Below are positions 52,550-53,598 of a stretch of 53,598 nt of DNA, piece by piece; position 1 is the first letter of the stretch; every line of letters starts with the position of its first letter. The stretch is taken from positions 1 through 53,598 of the forward strand of contig JAGXIO010000046.1 in NCBI GenBank assembly GCA_024635555.1, in the 5' to 3' direction. The stretch is from Saccharicrinis sp. GTDB taxonomy: Bacteria > Bacteroidota > Bacteroidia > Bacteroidales > Marinilabiliaceae. Under the pieces are notes generated by a model. The model was given only the letters and a program-made list of their open reading frames with translations. It was not told the origin of the DNA and searched no databases. The position numbers and the translations under genes are program-made.

Positions 52550-53300
52550 ATGAAAAAAATACGCAGTGTCATTATTGATGACGAATTTAAAAATCGTGAA
52601 AATCTACGCCAAATACTAGAACGTTATTGCCAGAATATTGAAATCGTAGGGTTTGCAGAAAATGCTCTGGAAGGGCTTGATGTCATTCAATCAGAAAAAC
52701 CGGAACTGGTGTTTCTTGATATTCAGATGCCGGGAGGTTCGGGTTTTGACCTTTTGGAACGAATCGATAACATCGACTTCGATGTCATCTTTATCACCGC
52801 ATTTGATCAATATGCAATTAAAGCCATTCGCCTGTGTGCTACTGACTATTTGCTAAAACCAATTAATATATTGGATCTAAAAATAGCTATTGGAAAGGTA
52901 ACCCAAAAATTAGATCAAAAGCATTCCAATGAATCACTTCAGAATATTGTACAAAATACGCTTCAAAAAGACGAGAATAAAAAAATTGCCCTCCCAACCT
53001 ATGAACGTGTTCTTTTTGTGCAGATTTCGGAGATCGTGCGATGTTTGGGTGAAAATAATTATACAACTGTTTTTTTTGCAAAAAGGTGAAAAAGTGCTGG
53101 TATCAAAAACCTTGAAAGAATACGAAGAATTACTCACTGAATTCGGATTTCTGCGCGTACACCAATCCCACTTGATCAATTCCAAATTCATTCGATCCTA
53201 CGAAAAACAAGATGGCGGGTATCTGAAAATGCTTGATGGCACAACCATTAGCATTTCACGCCAGCGAAAACAATCCATTTTAAATCAATTAAACCTATAG
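52550..53300 (+). pseudogene. LytTR response regulator, frameshifted in an 8-T run
   Basis: Codons from 52550 give a receiver domain: IIDDE (D10, D11), phosphoacceptor D57 in FLDIQMPGGSG, ITAFD and the lysine in LLKPI. A LytTR DNA-binding domain starts at LPTYERVLFVQISEIV. The frame breaks after GENNYTTVFF at a run of eight T (53070-53077) and stops at 53089. Reading seven T restores LQKGEKVLVSKTLKEYEELL and the normal LytTR end (RVHQSHLINSKFI, ISISRQRKQSILNQL) to 53300. The cause is an extra T in a homopolymer: sequencing error, real mutation, or slippage. The restored length of 249 residues is normal. Confidence 0.88.
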
Positions 53301-53309
53301 CGTTATTTG

Positions 53310-53354
53310 CTACTCATACCTCAAGGCCTCCACAGTATTTCTTGTAGCCGCCCG
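53310..53354 (-). pseudogene. Fifteen-codon ABC permease tail remnant
   Basis: The minus strand reads RAATRNTVEALRYE then TAG (53312-53310), the typical FtsX/MacB C-terminus. Immediately upstream a CCCGAT/ATCGGG hairpin breaks the frame, so the rest of that permease is missing. It stands between the regulator gene and the intact permease tail. Confidence 0.6.
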
Positions 53355-53388
53355 CTCCCGATTCATCGGGACCAACTCACCATCAACT

Positions 53389-53598
53389 TTATTCATATCT
53401 TAAACTTTGAACCGGGTTTTTCGTGGCAGCTTTCCACGATTGAAACGAAACCGTTACCAATGCAATTCCCAAAGCCAACAAGCCGGCCAGGGCAGAAATC
53501 CACCAACTCAAATTGGTTTTATAGGCAAAACTTTCGAGCCATTTGTTCATGGCGAAATATGCAATGGGTGTGGCAATAACAAAAGCAATGGCCACCCA
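53389..53598 (-). CDS. C-terminus of an FtsX/MacB-type ABC transporter permease (partial)
   Basis: The last 69 codons of a minus-strand gene that continues past the window end. It shows a membrane helix (AIAFVIATPIAYFAMNKWLE), an intermediate segment (FAYKTNLSWWISALAGLLAL) and a final GIALVTVSFQSWKAATKNPV followed by QSLRYE. This is the canonical last transmembrane helix and short cytoplasmic tail of FtsX-like permeases of the MacB group. In Bacteroidota such permeases are often found near LytTR or sigma-54 regulators, which fits the neighbouring two-component genes. Confidence 0.85.
   Translation of the reverse strand, partial: WVAIAFVIATPIAYFAMNKWLESFAYKTNLSWWISALAGLLALGIALVTVSFQSWKAATKNPVQSLRYE

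Noticed and set aside
52929-53300. Independent 123-codon gene overlapping the response regulator
   Set aside because: Only its second half, after the T-run, is protein-like, and it continues the LytTR domain of the upstream frame; it is the same gene after a frameshift.

Overview
The window looks like chromosomal DNA of a Bacteroidota species, most likely a marine or facultatively anaerobic Bacteroidales/Marinilabiliales-type organism. This is inferred from the gene families (carboxypeptidase-regulatory-domain envelope proteins, an ECF sigma/FecR pair, LytTR two-component genes, DUF4494, HU-like proteins of the MALKYK type), from recurrent TAnnTTTG promoter boxes with weak or absent Shine-Dalgarno sites, from moderate AT richness, and from many dispersed palindromic intergenic repeats. 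No phage, CRISPR array, rRNA operon or intact transposase was seen.

Layout. 1-5 kb: polyprenol-phosphate mannosyltransferase, dihydroorotase, a small lipoprotein, a 590-base non-coding stretch with a strong hairpin, and an Old Yellow Enzyme. 5-13 kb: an envelope protein with a carboxypeptidase-regulatory domain, aspartate kinase, fructose-1,6-bisphosphatase, a membrane histidine kinase and a secreted CAP-domain protein. 13-21 kb: a GH13 lipoprotein, a lipoprotein of unknown function, a short SSB, RlmN, a thioesterase, a DUF1801 protein, a ferredoxin-NADP reductase-like protein and a LamG-nuclease/phosphatase lipoprotein. 21-25 kb: a repeat-dense spacer, then sigma factor, FecR anti-sigma and an STN/carboxypeptidase-regulatory protein. 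25-31 kb: an acyl-carrier-like protein without the attachment serine, a DUF4494 protein, a 1156-residue protein that I read as PPi-type PEP carboxykinase, and a lactonase-like beta-propeller. 31-46 kb: housekeeping genes (YkgJ-type, DEAD-box helicase, ROK kinase, UvrB, acyl-CoA ligase, Pit-type phosphate transporter, LysE exporter, M49-like peptidase).

46-53.6 kb is an accessory-looking tract: tRNA-Leu(CAG), two nearly identical HU-like genes, decayed ABC-permease tails, a broken DUF2846-like gene cut by the second HU copy, then a very large LytS-type histidine kinase with a periplasmic thioredoxin-like domain that lacks CxxC, its LytTR response regulator (frameshifted in an 8-T run), and the tail of an FtsX/MacB-type permease running off the window end.

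How the genes relate. Fructose-1,6-bisphosphatase and the putative PPi-PEPCK fit gluconeogenic or anaplerotic carbon flow, and the ROK kinase and GH13 enzyme fit sugar use. The sigma-FecR-STN trio probably forms one envelope signalling relay that lacks the usual TonB barrel. The kinase/regulator pair at the right end probably controls envelope functions, perhaps the adjacent permeases. The most unusual signals are this chimeric kinase with its disrupted regulator, a family of intergenic hairpins whose stems covary while a tail stays conserved, and composite three-hairpin palindromes.
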